From Diplocarpon mali (Eukaryota > Ascomycota > Leotiomycetes > Helotiales > Drepanopezizaceae): a stretch of 64,000 nucleotides of DNA. Made by a program: the position numbers and the translations under genes. Below the pieces are notes generated by a model. It had not been told where the DNA came from. It saw only the letters and a program-made list of their open reading frames with translations, and searched no databases. Shown in pieces: positions 1 to 10,876 of this stretch; within the stretch, counting starts at the first letter, position 1, and each line of letters opens with the position of its first letter. The stretch is from contig JAENRP010000222.1 in NCBI GenBank assembly GCA_024741835.1, positions 3,896 to 67,895 on the forward strand. Direction: 5' to 3'.

Positions 1-32
<32 letters not shown>
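1..32. repeat. (GA)n microsatellite
   Basis: A perfect GA dinucleotide run at the left edge; it may continue outside the window. Confidence 0.95.
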
Positions 33-35
<3 letters not shown>

Positions 36-2618
36 ACAAATGAAAAGCAGCATGCTTGTGACAGAAAACATTTGATTACAACTCCGAGAACTACTTACCA
101 TGATTCACTAGAAACGTCTCTACGTCAACCGAATGATTCAATAGGAAGTGTTTTAGTGAGATGATAAGATGAAGAAGTACGAAATACGGTCCTCCTTGGG
201 AACCGGTAGCCCGACTTGGTCGGATGCATCCGAAGACGGTTCAATCTTTCCGTCGGCGAAAAACTCAAGCCCTCATGGAGAGTGATCAGTGCTTTCAAGC
301 TGGCCCGATTGAAGATGATATATACCGTGGTTGTTTTGCCCCACCAGTCGGTCAAGGAGTTTGGCAATAGGATAAGCCATTGAACAAGCCACACATGATC
401 CAGAGCACTTATCTGGCAGTACTCTTAGTAGTTACACTGTTTCGCCAGATGGAGACAAATACCTAGAAGATCGGGCTCCAATGGCAAGCCCATTTTTAGC
501 GCAAACTCTTTGGGGGATAATGTCTGCTAGGATCACGATCAGCACTTTTGAAGCATCTCAGACCACCCTTGACTTCCTGGTCTAAGATCAAGGGTAACGT
601 CTCGTGTGTAATGATATTTTCCAAGAGAAGCGAGACCAGAACCCAGTGTTTTTCCTGTTCAAGGACATTTAAAACCGCCACGGCGTACTGCCTCTCCTTC
701 GCGCTTCCGGATCCTGCGATGACTCCAGATAGACTTGGTCTTGTCCCATGAAGCTGCAGTACCGTAAGAAACGAGGTCTCCAGAGTTTTAGAGATGACTC
801 TCACGCCAAAGTTAAACCGGCCAGCAACCCCCGAGAACCAACGGGAGAACCGAGAGTCCGCCATTTAGCCCATGATGTGAGAATTGAGATGTCGCATCCC
901 TCACGTCGGGGCGCTCTGCCAGTTTGATTACAGCATCTTGAGCCAGCAGCCTGTCTTTTTCAGCATACCTATCGACCATAACATTTCCCGAACCTGGGCT
1001 TACCTCAATCTCCCCGACGCAATTATACATTCGCTTAGCGGGACTCAGGGCATGGTAGCAATGACAGAAAGCAAACGGTTGTCAGATCCACATCTCGGCA
1101 GGTCTTTTCGAGGGAGAAGTTCGCAGTGTTTGGGTTAGGAAAAGGGCGTCTATGACTGAAAAGCTTACTGCTTTGGGTCTTGTAAAATTTGATATATCTC
1201 GCGAACAAGACAACTCGTGGCACGAACATCTCAGCTGTGAGAGGATGCATGCGGAGCGACTTCGAGATGATAACAACATCACCTACAAATGCTTCGCTCA
1301 GGAGAGCGACGGTCTTATGAGAAGCTACTGGCGCATCGAATGAGCAAAACAAGCAATCTCGCACGGAAAAAATCCTGGGCAAAGCTTACTCGCTGATGGA
1401 CGACTGGTCTTCTCACTTGTTTCTTTTCCATCCCAGTCAAAACACCAGAAACGTGCCCAACCATGCTGGTCGTACCTCTCCCGCGTTGAGGTGTTTCGCG
1501 GTGAAATGTGCGGATAAAGTCAACCTTGTTTGGCGATACATTCTCGCGCTGCATCACAAGAGTCCCGCGGTCAAATGCACGCTGCGGCCATCACCGTCTC
1601 GGCTCGAGAGGATGCGACCGACATTCGGGCGGTGCAGGAAGCTTGGATTGCAGCACCAAGATCCCTCTCTGCCCTTACTTTCTGCTGTCCAGGTCTGACC
1701 GAGTGCAGCAAATGCATTGAGAAAATCGCGCAGATCGCAACGCTTTATGAGGGATACGTTTGTTTGGAGATATCAGACAGGCGGGAGAATTCTCTTCCAG
1801 GGTCGAATTCTTGACTGGCAGAAGTGTCTGGCGAGATACCCTTCGCCATTCCATGAAAAAGTGTCGATCGCATGAAATGAAGTGGAGGATCTCTTCAAAT
1901 AGCGGGCCCGACGAGATGCCGGATCAACAGACTAGAAGAAAGAATTTCTGAATGCCGTCAACCGGACTTCTCTGCCCGGAGTACATCTCTGGTAGACGCG
2001 AATTTCAGAAGTCGAGCTCGCAGCACGTAGAATACCCAACATAGCAACGAGAAAAGACAGCCGAGAGCCGGCAACATGGGAACTTGCCAGTTCCTCCCTG
2101 ACGGCAGACATAGACATCCTGTCGGCACGTCTGAGCCAGCTACTGGATTCCTGAATACGTTCCGTTCGATGATGGCTCACCACCTCGAGTGATTACAAAG
2201 GTAGTGCCATCAGAGGTATCAACCATCTTTCCCAAGCCTTGAATCTATGCTGATGGCCTTGCCAGAATCTTCACTTTGAGCCAGAAATGCGATTAGCACT
2301 CTCGAAGCCGCCAGAGAGATAGACCGCCAAAACCCACGATAGCTCGAGCAGTAACAGGAAACGGCAAAAGCTCTCTACCGGCAGCAATTCGTCCTGTCAT
2401 GCTTTGGAGGGTCACTGGTAGCATCCGCCAGACTCGACTCCTCGCCGGCAACGCTCCGCAGCAACCTCTTCTTTATAGTCACCCCTGCGACACGAAAACA
2501 TCTTTTACGCCGGCGATCGTCGCCCCGACAACTCGACGAGTGAACTCCAGCCCCCTTCGACATGTACTGTGACTACCCTCGCGAGTGTCATCCTCCGCGC
2601 CGGTAGACTCGCGTCTGA
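33..2618. other. no gene recognised
   Basis: Only short overlapping reading frames on both strands, none with recognisable motifs. The stretch is unique sequence of mixed composition and may be decayed. The next recognisable feature is the kinase relic at 2619. Confidence 0.5.
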
Positions 2619-2838
2619 GAGGCAGACTACTACTTTGCACAGCTCTTCCAAGGCCTCTCTTACCTCCATTCTCTGAACATCAGCCATCGGGACCTCAACC
2701 CGTCCAACCTCCTCCTCAGCCCCACCGGCATCCCCAAGATCTCCAAATTCACCTCGTCCGAACATCTCGAACGACTCGAGGAGCAGCAAAAGCTGCGGGG
2801 CGATGGATTATACGGCGCCGGAAGAGTTACTACTCTAG
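2619..2838 (+). pseudogene. protein kinase relic (Hal/Sat4-like)
   Basis: One frame reads a protein-kinase subdomain VI-VIII fragment. It begins E-A-D-Y-Y-F-A-Q-L-F-Q-G-L-S-Y-L-H-S, followed by the catalytic-loop signature H-R-D-L-N-P-S-N-L-L-L. The expected DFG position reads K-F-T, so the magnesium-binding Asp is lost. The activation-segment end (D-Y-T-A-P-E-E-L-L-L) is readable only after a frameshift and is closed by TAG. A TGA lies immediately upstream of the fragment and no N-lobe is visible. The arrangement resembles the fungal Hal4/Sat4/Ptk group of serine/threonine kinases, where HRDLKPENLLL is typical. I infer a dead remnant and not an expressed gene. Confidence 0.6.
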
Positions 2839-3104
2839 TAAGGAGATGGTTTCCCCCCTCTACGACTCACCAATCGCCTGAGTTGTTATGGCTGTTTTCC
2901 ATGACTTCATCGATGATCAACTTGAAATGTCTACGTCCCATGTACATCTTCTTGTACAAGAGCCCTCGTTTTTCTCAGTTGTTGTTGGCCTGAGCTTAAT
3001 GTTCGGGATTAACAAAATATGGTGAGCCTCGGCTACCCAGAGTCAGGGGTCCGTCAGGAATCACATGCGATTGAGAGTAGAGACTTCACCGGAATTGGTA
3101 TTGA
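2839..3104. other. no gene seen
   Basis: Unique sequence between the kinase relic and the retrotransposon target site; nothing recognisable. Confidence 0.5.
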
Positions 3105-3109
3105 AGTTG
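3105..3109. repeat. target site duplication, left (AGTTG)
   Basis: The 5-bp AGTTG directly before the TG of the left LTR is repeated exactly directly after the CA of the right LTR at 10314-10318. This is the signature of retroviral-type integration. Confidence 0.9.
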
Positions 3110-3281
3110 TGTCGTGCTGTATTTAGAGGTGGATTCTCAATGGTGGCAGAAGCTTGTAAAATTCTACTCTAACTGTATATCTGAGCTCCCTTTATAGAAG
3201 TGCTCCGTGGCCACTTCAGGGGTACATTACATAAGCCAGTCCTCAGATGCCTCAGTGCCTGAGGCTCCTTATAGCGCAACA
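3110..3281 (-). repeat. copia LTR (3' LTR in element orientation)
   Basis: A 172-bp direct repeat of 10142-10313. It starts TGTCG and ends GCAACA. It contains a perfect 7-bp inverted repeat with a 3-nt loop at 3249-3265 (GCCTCAG-TGC-CTGAGGC), also present in the other LTR. Against the other copy I count only transitions, including three G/A changes in the first ten bases. Confidence 0.95.
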
Positions 3282-3805
3282 CACCCCCTAGGTGAGAAGC
3301 AGCTCCTAGCTAGGCTCAGCTATAACTAGCGCCAGATCTAGTATACAAGACTCCCTTATTATGCTCCCTAGCTTTTAGAATAATGAAAATTGCTTGATAA
3401 AGCTGTAATGAATAAAAGAGGGAGCGCGTTCTAGGTGCTTCCTTTATGGAATGGAAGCTAAATCAGGTGATAAAGGAAAGTCAACAAAGGCAGCGCGCCT
3501 ATAAAAGTACGCGTTTTTCCCTTATAAAGCTTTCCTTCCTTATACTTCTTCAAATAATCACTTTAAAATGGAGAATAGCAATAATAACTCTAAGGAGCGC
3601 CCCACTGGGGCTACTACTGTAAGCTTCCTGATCGTGCTCCCTTACTCCTGCTAAAGACTTATAGCGAAGTCGTCGTGCTCGAACACAGCTTAGAGCTTCT
3701 CGGCGCGGCAGACAGCAGGAGGATGACAACGCGCCTGAGACGTTCGACGTAGTGACACCCCCGAGAGGGAGCGCGCCTCCTCCCCTCCCTGCCACCCCCT
3801 AGGCC

Positions 3806-4490
3806 GTGGTTCCTAGAACACCGGCGGTCCCCTCCGCAGCTCCCTCCTCCCGTCGCAAGCTGGAGCAGGGGCTAATAAGGAATATACCGTGTAAGGGGTG
3901 CGTTCGGAGCTTCCTAGCTGGGAAGTCGGCTGGCGTATGCTTTAATAGCACAGTGGGAGTACGCTGCTTTCGTTGTGCGAAGGGAGGCCACGTATGCCAG
4001 GAGCTTCCCGTCGGCGCCTTGGAGGCGTGGGAAGACTACGTGTTCTTATTGGAGGAGAACGACAGTGACGCCGCAGTACGTTCTCAAGCTCCCTTTAGGT
4101 GGTTTGCTACTAATAAGTAGTTCAGGGCCTCGCCGCCACTAAGAGGAAGGTGAGAGAGGAGCTTTGAAAGGCGCGCCGGAGAGAGACAGAGGAGGTGGTG
4201 TCGTCGGAGGGTAAGTTATTATAAGCTTTCTCATACCGTAGCTAATAGCTTCCTAGAACCAATGGCTTAGGAGCTCCCGCCGCCGCCGATTATGGCACCT
4301 CTTGGCCTTGCTGCCCGCCTCGCAGAGGCTTTTGAGGCTCCTGCGGCTGCTCCTGTTGTTGCTCCCGGCGTTGCTCCCGGCGTTGCTCCTTAGGCGGCTC
4401 CTAGGGCTGCGCCACCGGAGGAGTCGGTTGCTTCTCGGCGGGGACGCGCCCTTATGTTGTTCGCGGAGCTGTTAGAGGTTCTGATTATCT
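3806..4490 (+). pseudogene. antisense CxxC-rich ORF inside the copia element
   Basis: Runs opposite to the pol genes, between RNase H and the 3' LTR. The first part (3806-4120, 104 codons) is open and carries a Cys cluster: C-K-G-C, then a lone C, then C-F-R-C and a final C before Q-E-L-P. This looks like a zinc-binding fold but matches no family I can name. A TAG stops it at 4118-4120. After a one-base frame change it continues with a basic segment (A-T-K-R-K-V-R-E-E-L), then a likely GTAAGT...TAG intron near 4210-4254. A second segment follows: P-P-P-P-I-M-A-P, an A-P-G-V-A-P repeat, and R-R-G-R-A-L-M-L-F-A-E-L. The downstream stops are also TAG, consistent with RIP of CAG. It could be a captured gene or an element-encoded accessory protein. 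Confidence 0.5.
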
Positions 4491-4646
4491 AAGGGAGTTG
4501 GTTTAAAGCCTCCCTATGTATTAGTATACGAAAATTGAACCCTGTCTTGCGCTTCCTTCCCACTCGCTATTACAAAGGAGATGTGAAAGGATTGTAGAGC
4601 ATTTAAAATGCTAGCTTCTCGACTAGACCTCTTGCGTCTTAGAGGT

Positions 4647-4889
4647 TCAAAAGCTTAATGAAGCTCTTGAACTTTTATTAAGGAAGGTTTTTAGTAAGGC
4701 CATCTGCGTGCATATCCTTAGTAGGGAGATAGGCCACTTGAAAGCTCCCTTTTTAGTGCTCCTGTTATAGCCACATATTATGTATATCAACGTGTCGGAG
4801 CTTTGTAGAAATCCTTTGAGAGTCTCTTGTAATAAGCCGTATTGTCTATTGATTATCGCAAAATATAGACCATGGAGCTTCCACCTCAA
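4647..4889 (-). pseudogene. copia RNase H fragment
   Basis: An 80-codon open stretch in the position of the copia RNase H domain. It sits downstream of RT and reads a degraded form of the segment that normally contains the D-N-x-S-T motif. Identification rests mainly on position within the element, since the sequence is poorly preserved. Confidence 0.5.
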
Positions 4890-5295
4890 GCTCTATTTCC
4901 TTAAAGAACCTCTTTAAAGCTATCATCTCCTTCGCTATATGCGCTACTCCTAGGAGCTTAGCCTTTGTAGTAGAAGTAGTAACTGTCGGTTGCTTCGAGG
5001 CTTTCCAAATGATTGCTCCTTCAAATAGGAATATAATAAAACTGTAGGAGGAGCGCCTTATCTCTGGATCATCTGCGAAGGAAGCATCTGACGATACTAC
5101 TAGGTTATTTGATCTGCTAAATTGACTATAAGTGATTCCTAAGAAGCGTATACTGAAAAGGTAGCGAATTGTCTAATTGATAGCTTTAAGGTATTCGGAG
5201 CTTGGGTTTGTGCAGAAATGAGATAGCTGGGCGACTGCAAAAGCTATATCTGGGCGTAGCATAATAGCTGTATATAAGGCAGAGCCTACTTTTTC

Positions 5296-5511
5296 CTAGA
5301 ACTCTTTAATTCTCGAGTAGGGAGCTGTTTCGTAGTTCTTTTTAAGTTCGAAGTAGGGGAGCGGCGTACTAGGGAAACGCCCTATATTAAGGCTGAACCT
5401 CTTTGCCATCTTCTCAATATAGGCGTTATAGAGCAGAGTAATTATACCCTGCTTCCTATCTCGAGAGACTCTCACCCTTAAGAACCACTTAACATCTCCT
5501 ATAGCTGTCAA
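5296..5511 (-). pseudogene. copia reverse transcriptase, C-terminal fragment
   Basis: Reads M-T-A-I-G-D-V-K-W-F-L-R-V-R-V followed by I-T-L-L-Y-N-A-Y-I-E-K-M. This corresponds to the copia RT segment usually of the form DLG-x2-x-F-LG-I plus 'QxxYIxxLL'. Separated from the N-terminal RT fragment by stops. Confidence 0.8.
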
Positions 5512-5769
5512 TTCGTATGCTTCGCGCAGTCCCTCTATAGTCTTCTGAGCTTCTTCTATATAGGAGGAGTGGTATATTACTTATATATCGTTAATATAGA
5601 AGGCTATGAATATAGTCCTATCCTTATTAACGAATATATAAGGCTCCTTACTAAGAGGGGTAAGCTTCAGAGACTTAAGAGTACTGGTGAAATCCCTATA
5701 CTAGAGCGCTAGGGAGTCTCGAAGGCTGTATAAGGCGCGATCGAGCTCTACTACCTTGTCTTTCTGCTT

Positions 5770-6078
5770 CTAACCATCTGGCAAGAAGCAAACAACTGGC
5801 GCGCTCCGAGGGTCTCTCTTAGCATTTATAAAGGCGTTAATAACGTCGAACTGTCGGAGCTCTATATCGAATTTAGCAGCGATCGCTATTATAACCCTAA
5901 AAGATCTCAATGCGAGCGTCGCAGCGTAGGTAGAGAAAATAGAAGCTTCCTTTTGAAGATCTCCCCTTACTACTATTCTTGACCTAAAGCGGCTAATCTC
6001 CCTAGAGGAGTTTAGCTTATAGTTAAAGACCCACTTTAGTAGTATAGGCCTTGTAGTAGCCTCGCTTCTATCAATCAC
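5770..6078 (-). pseudogene. copia reverse transcriptase, N-terminal fragment
   Basis: Reads K-W-V-F-N-Y-K-L-N, then R-F-R-S-R-I-V-V-R-G-D-L-Q, then L-R-Q-F-D-V-I-N-A-F-I-N-A. These are the copia RVT_2 signatures (KWVFxxK, RxKARLVAKG, QxDVxxAFLxG) with several substitutions. The catalytic YxDD segment downstream is not in an open frame. Confidence 0.85.
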
Positions 6079-7349
6079 TCTCTAGCAATTGCGCGCTTTT
6101 AGGTTCTTGATCTTAGTTCTGGCTCCCTCTTTAAATTGCTCTCCGAAAGGGTGATTTGCAAGCTCCTTCTAGTGAGTTGGCGCTTTAGGAAGCTTGTCTT
6201 AAGGTGGAATTGGAAGGGTAGAGTTTCCTCTAGAGCTTCTAGATTGAGTCGCCGCGGCAATGACGCAGTGTACCGCTTTATACTCTTCTCTATCAGTTCT
6301 CGCAGGCTCCTAACTTGGCTAGAAAGTCGATATAAAGCTGTTTACCTACTCTAACTGATGTGTTTTAGGTTCTTCAAAGGCTAGCAGGAGATCCTTTACG
6401 CACGTTACGTATATAGCATTCCTACTCCCTCTTCTCCTTTTTGACCTGCGGAGCAGTATAGGTACTATTTCCTGCTCCTCATTAGGCTTCTTGCGTTTTC
6501 GGAAGGCCCTTATATCAAGTACTTTAGGCTGAGCTTTTATTAGTTTCAAAGAGCTCCCTCTTTCGGTATTACCCTTAAGAGCTTCTATATCCTAGCGTAG
6601 CTCCCGATCGATCGGTGCTTCTAATAAGAGCTGGCGTACTTCTTTACCAGTTGCCTATGGTAGAGCTTCTAGTAATTGAAGGGCCTGCTCCTGCCCTTGC
6701 GATTGCTCAGTCCGTATAGCAACTAGAGGCCTGGTATTGCGCTCCCCAGCGGAACTGGCATTTATAATATCGCTTTCGACGCTCCTCCCAACTATTGATA
6801 GTTGTCTTAGAGCGTCTAACCCTTTGCTACTAGGCAGCTGCTCCTAAGTAGCTAGAGTAGAAACGCTATAAGTAGCCTTATAGGGGACGAGAGCCCTCGA
6901 TAGATCTGAGCTCAGAGCTTCTATCGGTAAAAGATTAATAGGCTCACCCCCTACTAGGTTATCCGCAGGCTGCTCATCCAGAGCTCCTTCCACGTTCTCG
7001 ACGATTAACTTAGCGTCTTAAGCTTCCTCCTCCTCCTCCTTGATCATTTGCACAATCTCCTTGATGATTGGGAGCGGGTGGCTAGCCACCTTTTCGTGCT
7101 CCTTAGAGTAGAATTTGGACTCGTCGAATTCGACGTTTCGAGAGATTATAACCTTTCGAAGCTTAGGCACCTAGATCCTATATATATTAGTGGCGCAGTA
7201 ACCAACTAGGTATCTAATATGCCCTTGTAGCATAGTTTTGAAAGCTCTCTTATTCTTTAGAGCTTCCCTCTCCTTTGCTAATGGGTACGCGCGCGCTCTA
7301 TACGCTTTTATACCCCCCTATTCTGGTCTTAAATTAGTGGTAAGCTTTA

Positions 7350-8256
7350 TAGTGATCTGCGGATCATACTACCTGAAGTATTGTCTAAACTAGAGCTAGA
7401 GCACCTTATTTGGACTCTTCTATCCCTTGCGCTTTAATAGGCCGATATTATAGAGGTATATTGCGGCTAGTACGGCTTTAGGCTATAGGTGCTCCAGGAG
7501 GTTAGCAGAGATTAGCATAGTAAGTGCCTTTTCAATGATCTCTGCTCCTGCTCTCTCGGAAGCTCCATTTGGTTTATAAGTATAGGATAGAGTGACTTCT
7601 ACCTCTATACCTTTAGCTTCGCACCACTCTTTATATTTCGATGCTCCCTATAGGAGGAATACTGAGGTATTGTTATCGCTCTTTAGAATACATAGGGAGA
7701 GGCTATAACAGCGCTTCACCTATGCTTTAAAAGATTAAAGAGCTCCTAGAACTAGCATTAGGGACTTATAGAGCAGAGTATATCTAAATAACTTCCTACT
7801 AAATTCATCCTTAATTAGGAGAAGCCAGCTTTCTAAGGAGAGGCTTGACGTACTATAGTCAAATAGGTCTCAGGAGCACTTAAAGAACGGTCTTAGAGCC
7901 TTGAAATCTGACTCTCTCCTAGAAGGCTTTTGCTTAGCTTTTGCCTAAGCGCAAGCTTTACAATTGATTTGTAGCTTCCCCTTGATCTTCACCCCCCTTG
8001 CGTTTAGCACAAGCTTCTTAAGCGCCTCAGCTCCTAGATGGCCTGATCGAAGGTGCCAAATATCTGCCGAATCGTTCCTAGCTCTTAGGAATACGCTGCT
8101 CCTTAGGGATTTATATTGGCTTCGCAGACGCCGTTGTAAAGTAGGGAAGGCTAGGCAGGTTGGTTGAGCACGGCATAGCGAGTTGGGAGCGTTATAAAAG
8201 TTGATAGGCTTATATTCAAACACTGTGACGTTCGACCTACGCTCTAGCTGCTTCAC
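7350..8256 (-). pseudogene. copia gag-pre-integrase and integrase core remnants
   Basis: The open part (7945-8256) ends with D-I-W-H-L-R-S-G-H-L-G-A-E-A-L and C-K-A-C. This is the H-x-R-x-GH ... CxxC zinc module before integrase. Below 7640 the minus strand reads Y-K-P-N-G-A-S-E-R-A-G, then L-T-M-L-I-S-A-N-L-L-E-H-L-stop-P-K-A-V. This is the copia integrase core end, where TAG replaces the expected Trp codon. Confidence 0.8.
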
Positions 8257-8310
8257 AACTACATTATTGTCTGCTATACCCCTTTGAAGCGTCGCGTCTA
8301 GGCCTATATA

Positions 8311-8718
8311 CTATACCCTAGCCTTCTTTAAAAGAGGCTTTAAGATAATATTGATATTGAACCTATCTACGAGCGCTACGTTCCTAAGCTCTAAGTCTCC
8401 TCTATCGGCGAGAACCCCTTTTATTAGACGTATACCCCTCCCCCTTATTGGCAGACTCGAGCTCCCTGCCTCTATATAGTCCTGGGGATATGCGATTTTC
8501 AATGATCTAGGAACTAGAAGCTCCTCTCGATTAATAAGGTGCGTCGCGGCGCAGTTGTCGAGTAGGGTTGTATTCGAGAGAGCGTGGGGAGCTCTAAGGG
8601 TGGAGTATATTCCTAGGGTAAAGTCTTTAAAGAGAGTTGGATCTAGGAGGGCGGCTATGATCTTGGATTTGCCGCTCCCTAAAGCTTCGGCAGATGTTCT
8701 TTCCTTGAATTGATCCAT
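8311..8718 (-). pseudogene. copia protease region (gag-pol) fragment
   Basis: A 135-codon open stretch containing L-L-D-N-C-A-A-T-H-L-I-N. This is the copia aspartic protease motif normally written LD-S/N-G-A-S/T-xH; the second motif residue here is Cys, not Gly. It begins M-D-Q-F-K and lies upstream of the gag-pre-integrase segment. The usual gag zinc knuckle is not preserved. Confidence 0.75.
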
Positions 8719-10141
8719 AGGAGCGTGTTTGAAATGGGAGAGCTTAGCTCGGAGCTCTTTCTATTCCAAGGAAGCAAGGTTTTCACGCGTTCTTTTGACC
8801 TCGTCGTAGCTGGGGAGGTTTTGAAGCGTACCTTCCTTGGCGCCAGTTAAGGCATATTTCAGCCTATTATACTCCTTTGGGTTCCAGAAGTGATTTTTGA
8901 CCTAGGGGTAAGGGCACTTTTTAACGCTCCCCTCGAGAGTCTTCTTCGCCTTGCCTTTACTCGGTGCTCTTGGATTAGTATGATTGCCTACTCCTCCGAG
9001 CGAGGCGTATACTCTAAGGGTTGCCTTTGATAAGGAGCTTGCGAGGCTTCGCTCTATTAAGCTTGAGAACCAATTGACGTAGTGGACTATGTCTTTTCCG
9101 TGCTCTAGACCTAGCTTATTATCTCTAATAAGCTCTGCCTGGATCTGCTGGGACTAAGTAGGAGCCTAGCGGTAAACCGACTGTAGAAACTTCGTGATTG
9201 CAAGGGAGCCTTAAACCTCTAGGATTCTATACGTTCGTGCTTCCCGGTAGATCTCCCTAAAGCTAGCAAGCTAGGTCTTCGGTTCCACTTTGCTGCTCCT
9301 TATTTTAAAGAGCTTGTTATTGTAGTCTTCCTGAATTGACTCTGTTATGCTAACCTCAGAGGGGGCTAGTTCCCTGCGCAGGTGCTCTACAATCTATTGA
9401 ATTGACAGTTTCCCCGCTTCCTTGCAGTCATATTGTACTGCTTGAAGCAACGTAGGGTATACTATCTTAGTAATCCAACGGTATAACTAAGTGTAGGAGC
9501 TCCTGTTCCTTTTCCACGTTTCTACTATAAGATTGTATTGCATTACTGCCATTTTATACTCTAGCTCTACGTCTTTAGCTATTGTCTTCGCAGGTAGTAG
9601 TGGAGCTGGCGTTTGTTGATCGGTAGCTTCCCACTATTAGTACAACTTGTAGTAGCTTTGCAATACTCTCTAGTCCTGTCCTTCTACAATTTTTTCAAGC
9701 TGCGGCGGTTCTATTTCTAGATCTAGCAGATGTGGAGCTTCGTTCTTATAGAGCGGAGCTTGGTTTCCCGTCTCTATAGCATATAGTTTAGGGTTATTAA
9801 CCTGTCTTGGCTTCTCTATATGCTTCTGGAGGCGCAGAAATTCAGCTTGAAACTCTAGCTTAGCGTACCAAATGCGCTATGACTTCCTATCCTAGAGCAT
9901 AACTCCACTAGAGCTAAGCTCCTGAGCTTCTTTTTGCTAGTACTCGCTTATATTGACTGGGTTAGTAGGGAGTATAGGTCTATTGGTTGGCTAGGAGCGT
10001 TGGAACGTCGAGTTAGGTCGTACAACGCGTATAGGCAAGGGAGAATGGATGAAAAATAGTAGTGAAACCTCTCTAAGAAGTCTCTAAACATAGTAGATTT
10101 TTAATCGTTTGCTCCTAAGAGTCGCGAATAGTGCTGATAAC
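8719..10141 (-). pseudogene. copia gag region, heavily interrupted
   Basis: Lies between the 5' LTR (10142-10313) and the protease fragment, where gag and the primer-binding site should be. No open frame of useful length remains and stop codons are dense, so the assignment is by position only. Primer-binding site: the minus strand just inside the LTR reads GTTATCAGCAC; I cannot assign it to a tRNA. Confidence 0.5.
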
Positions 10142-10313
10142 TATCGTACTATATTTAGAGGTAGATTCTCAGTGGTGGCAGAAGCTTGTAAAATTCTACT
10201 CTAACTGTATATCTGAGCTCCCTTTATAGAAGTGCTCCGTGGCCACTTCAGGGGTACATTACATAAGCCAGTCCTCAGATGCCTCAGTGCCTGAGGCTCC
10301 TCATGGCGCAACA
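10142..10313 (-). repeat. copia LTR (5' LTR in element orientation)
   Basis: A 172-bp direct repeat of 3110-3281. Its first bases read TATCGTACTA against TGTCGTGCTG in the other copy, so the canonical terminal TG has itself been mutated to TA, consistent with RIP. The 7-bp hairpin is retained at 10281-10297. Confidence 0.95.
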
Positions 10314-10318
10314 AGTTG
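10314..10318. repeat. target site duplication, right (AGTTG)
   Basis: Exact copy of 3105-3109, directly after the CA end of the right LTR. Confidence 0.9.
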
Positions 10319-10876
10319 GGATTTCTCTGGAGGTCATTGTGATGCAGGATCAACTCATTTCATATCTTTCGGCAGCGGAGCGAAGTGGGGGCTTTGAAGT
10401 AAACAATTAAACGAGCTGCAGACTGATGCAAATGCACTCTAGACGCGATCATCAACCCCAGATCACGTGTCGCTCGTATTACTCAGTGGGTCCTCATACC
10501 CCGCAAACTTAGGGCTTCCCCACAATGAGGCCGGCATGGCTGACTCCATTTGTCCTCGTGCCCGATGTGTAAAATGCAGCCGATGCCCACCTGCATCTGG
10601 AGAAGACCTCACATCTCGACACAGTACTCGCGCAACGCGACGGAGTTCACATCGTCATCCAAACTGCGAGATTCCAATGCGCCCCTCTGCACGCAACGCG
10701 CAATGATCCCCGACCACCAGCATGCTCCTCTACACTAGAAAGGCTGCCCCCAAACCCCCAAAGCGACGCTCAAGAGCTGGTAACTATGCGCCCACTCCAT
10801 TTACTGAATACCGAGCTGATGTAGGAATTACGAAAAGGATGTATACACTGGTCAGTGCCCCCGTCAAGCCCATATC
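10319..10876. other. no gene seen
   Basis: No convincing coding frame. It was searched for the missing first zinc-cluster exon (CxxC followed by basic residues) of the downstream regulator. The only CxxC found (near 10578) lacks the expected K/R context. Confidence 0.5.

Larger units (their letters stand above)
3110..10313 (-). mobile_element. Ty1/copia LTR retrotransposon, inactivated
   Basis: A 7.2 kb element bounded by 172-bp direct LTRs (TG...CA) and a 5-bp AGTTG duplication. Coding order on the minus strand is gag/protease, gag-pre-integrase, integrase, reverse transcriptase, RNase H. Integrase before RT is diagnostic of Ty1/copia. Every domain is broken by stops, mostly TAG/TAA where CAG/CAA/TGG would be expected, and TpA is very common, as RIP produces. 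A G-rich purine tract at 3282-3290 (minus-strand reading) next to the 3' LTR fits a polypurine tract. The LTRs differ at about 7 of 172 positions, all transitions. Between RNase H and the 3' LTR lies about 1.3 kb with an antisense reading frame, which is unusual for copia. It cannot be autonomous now. Confidence 0.95.
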
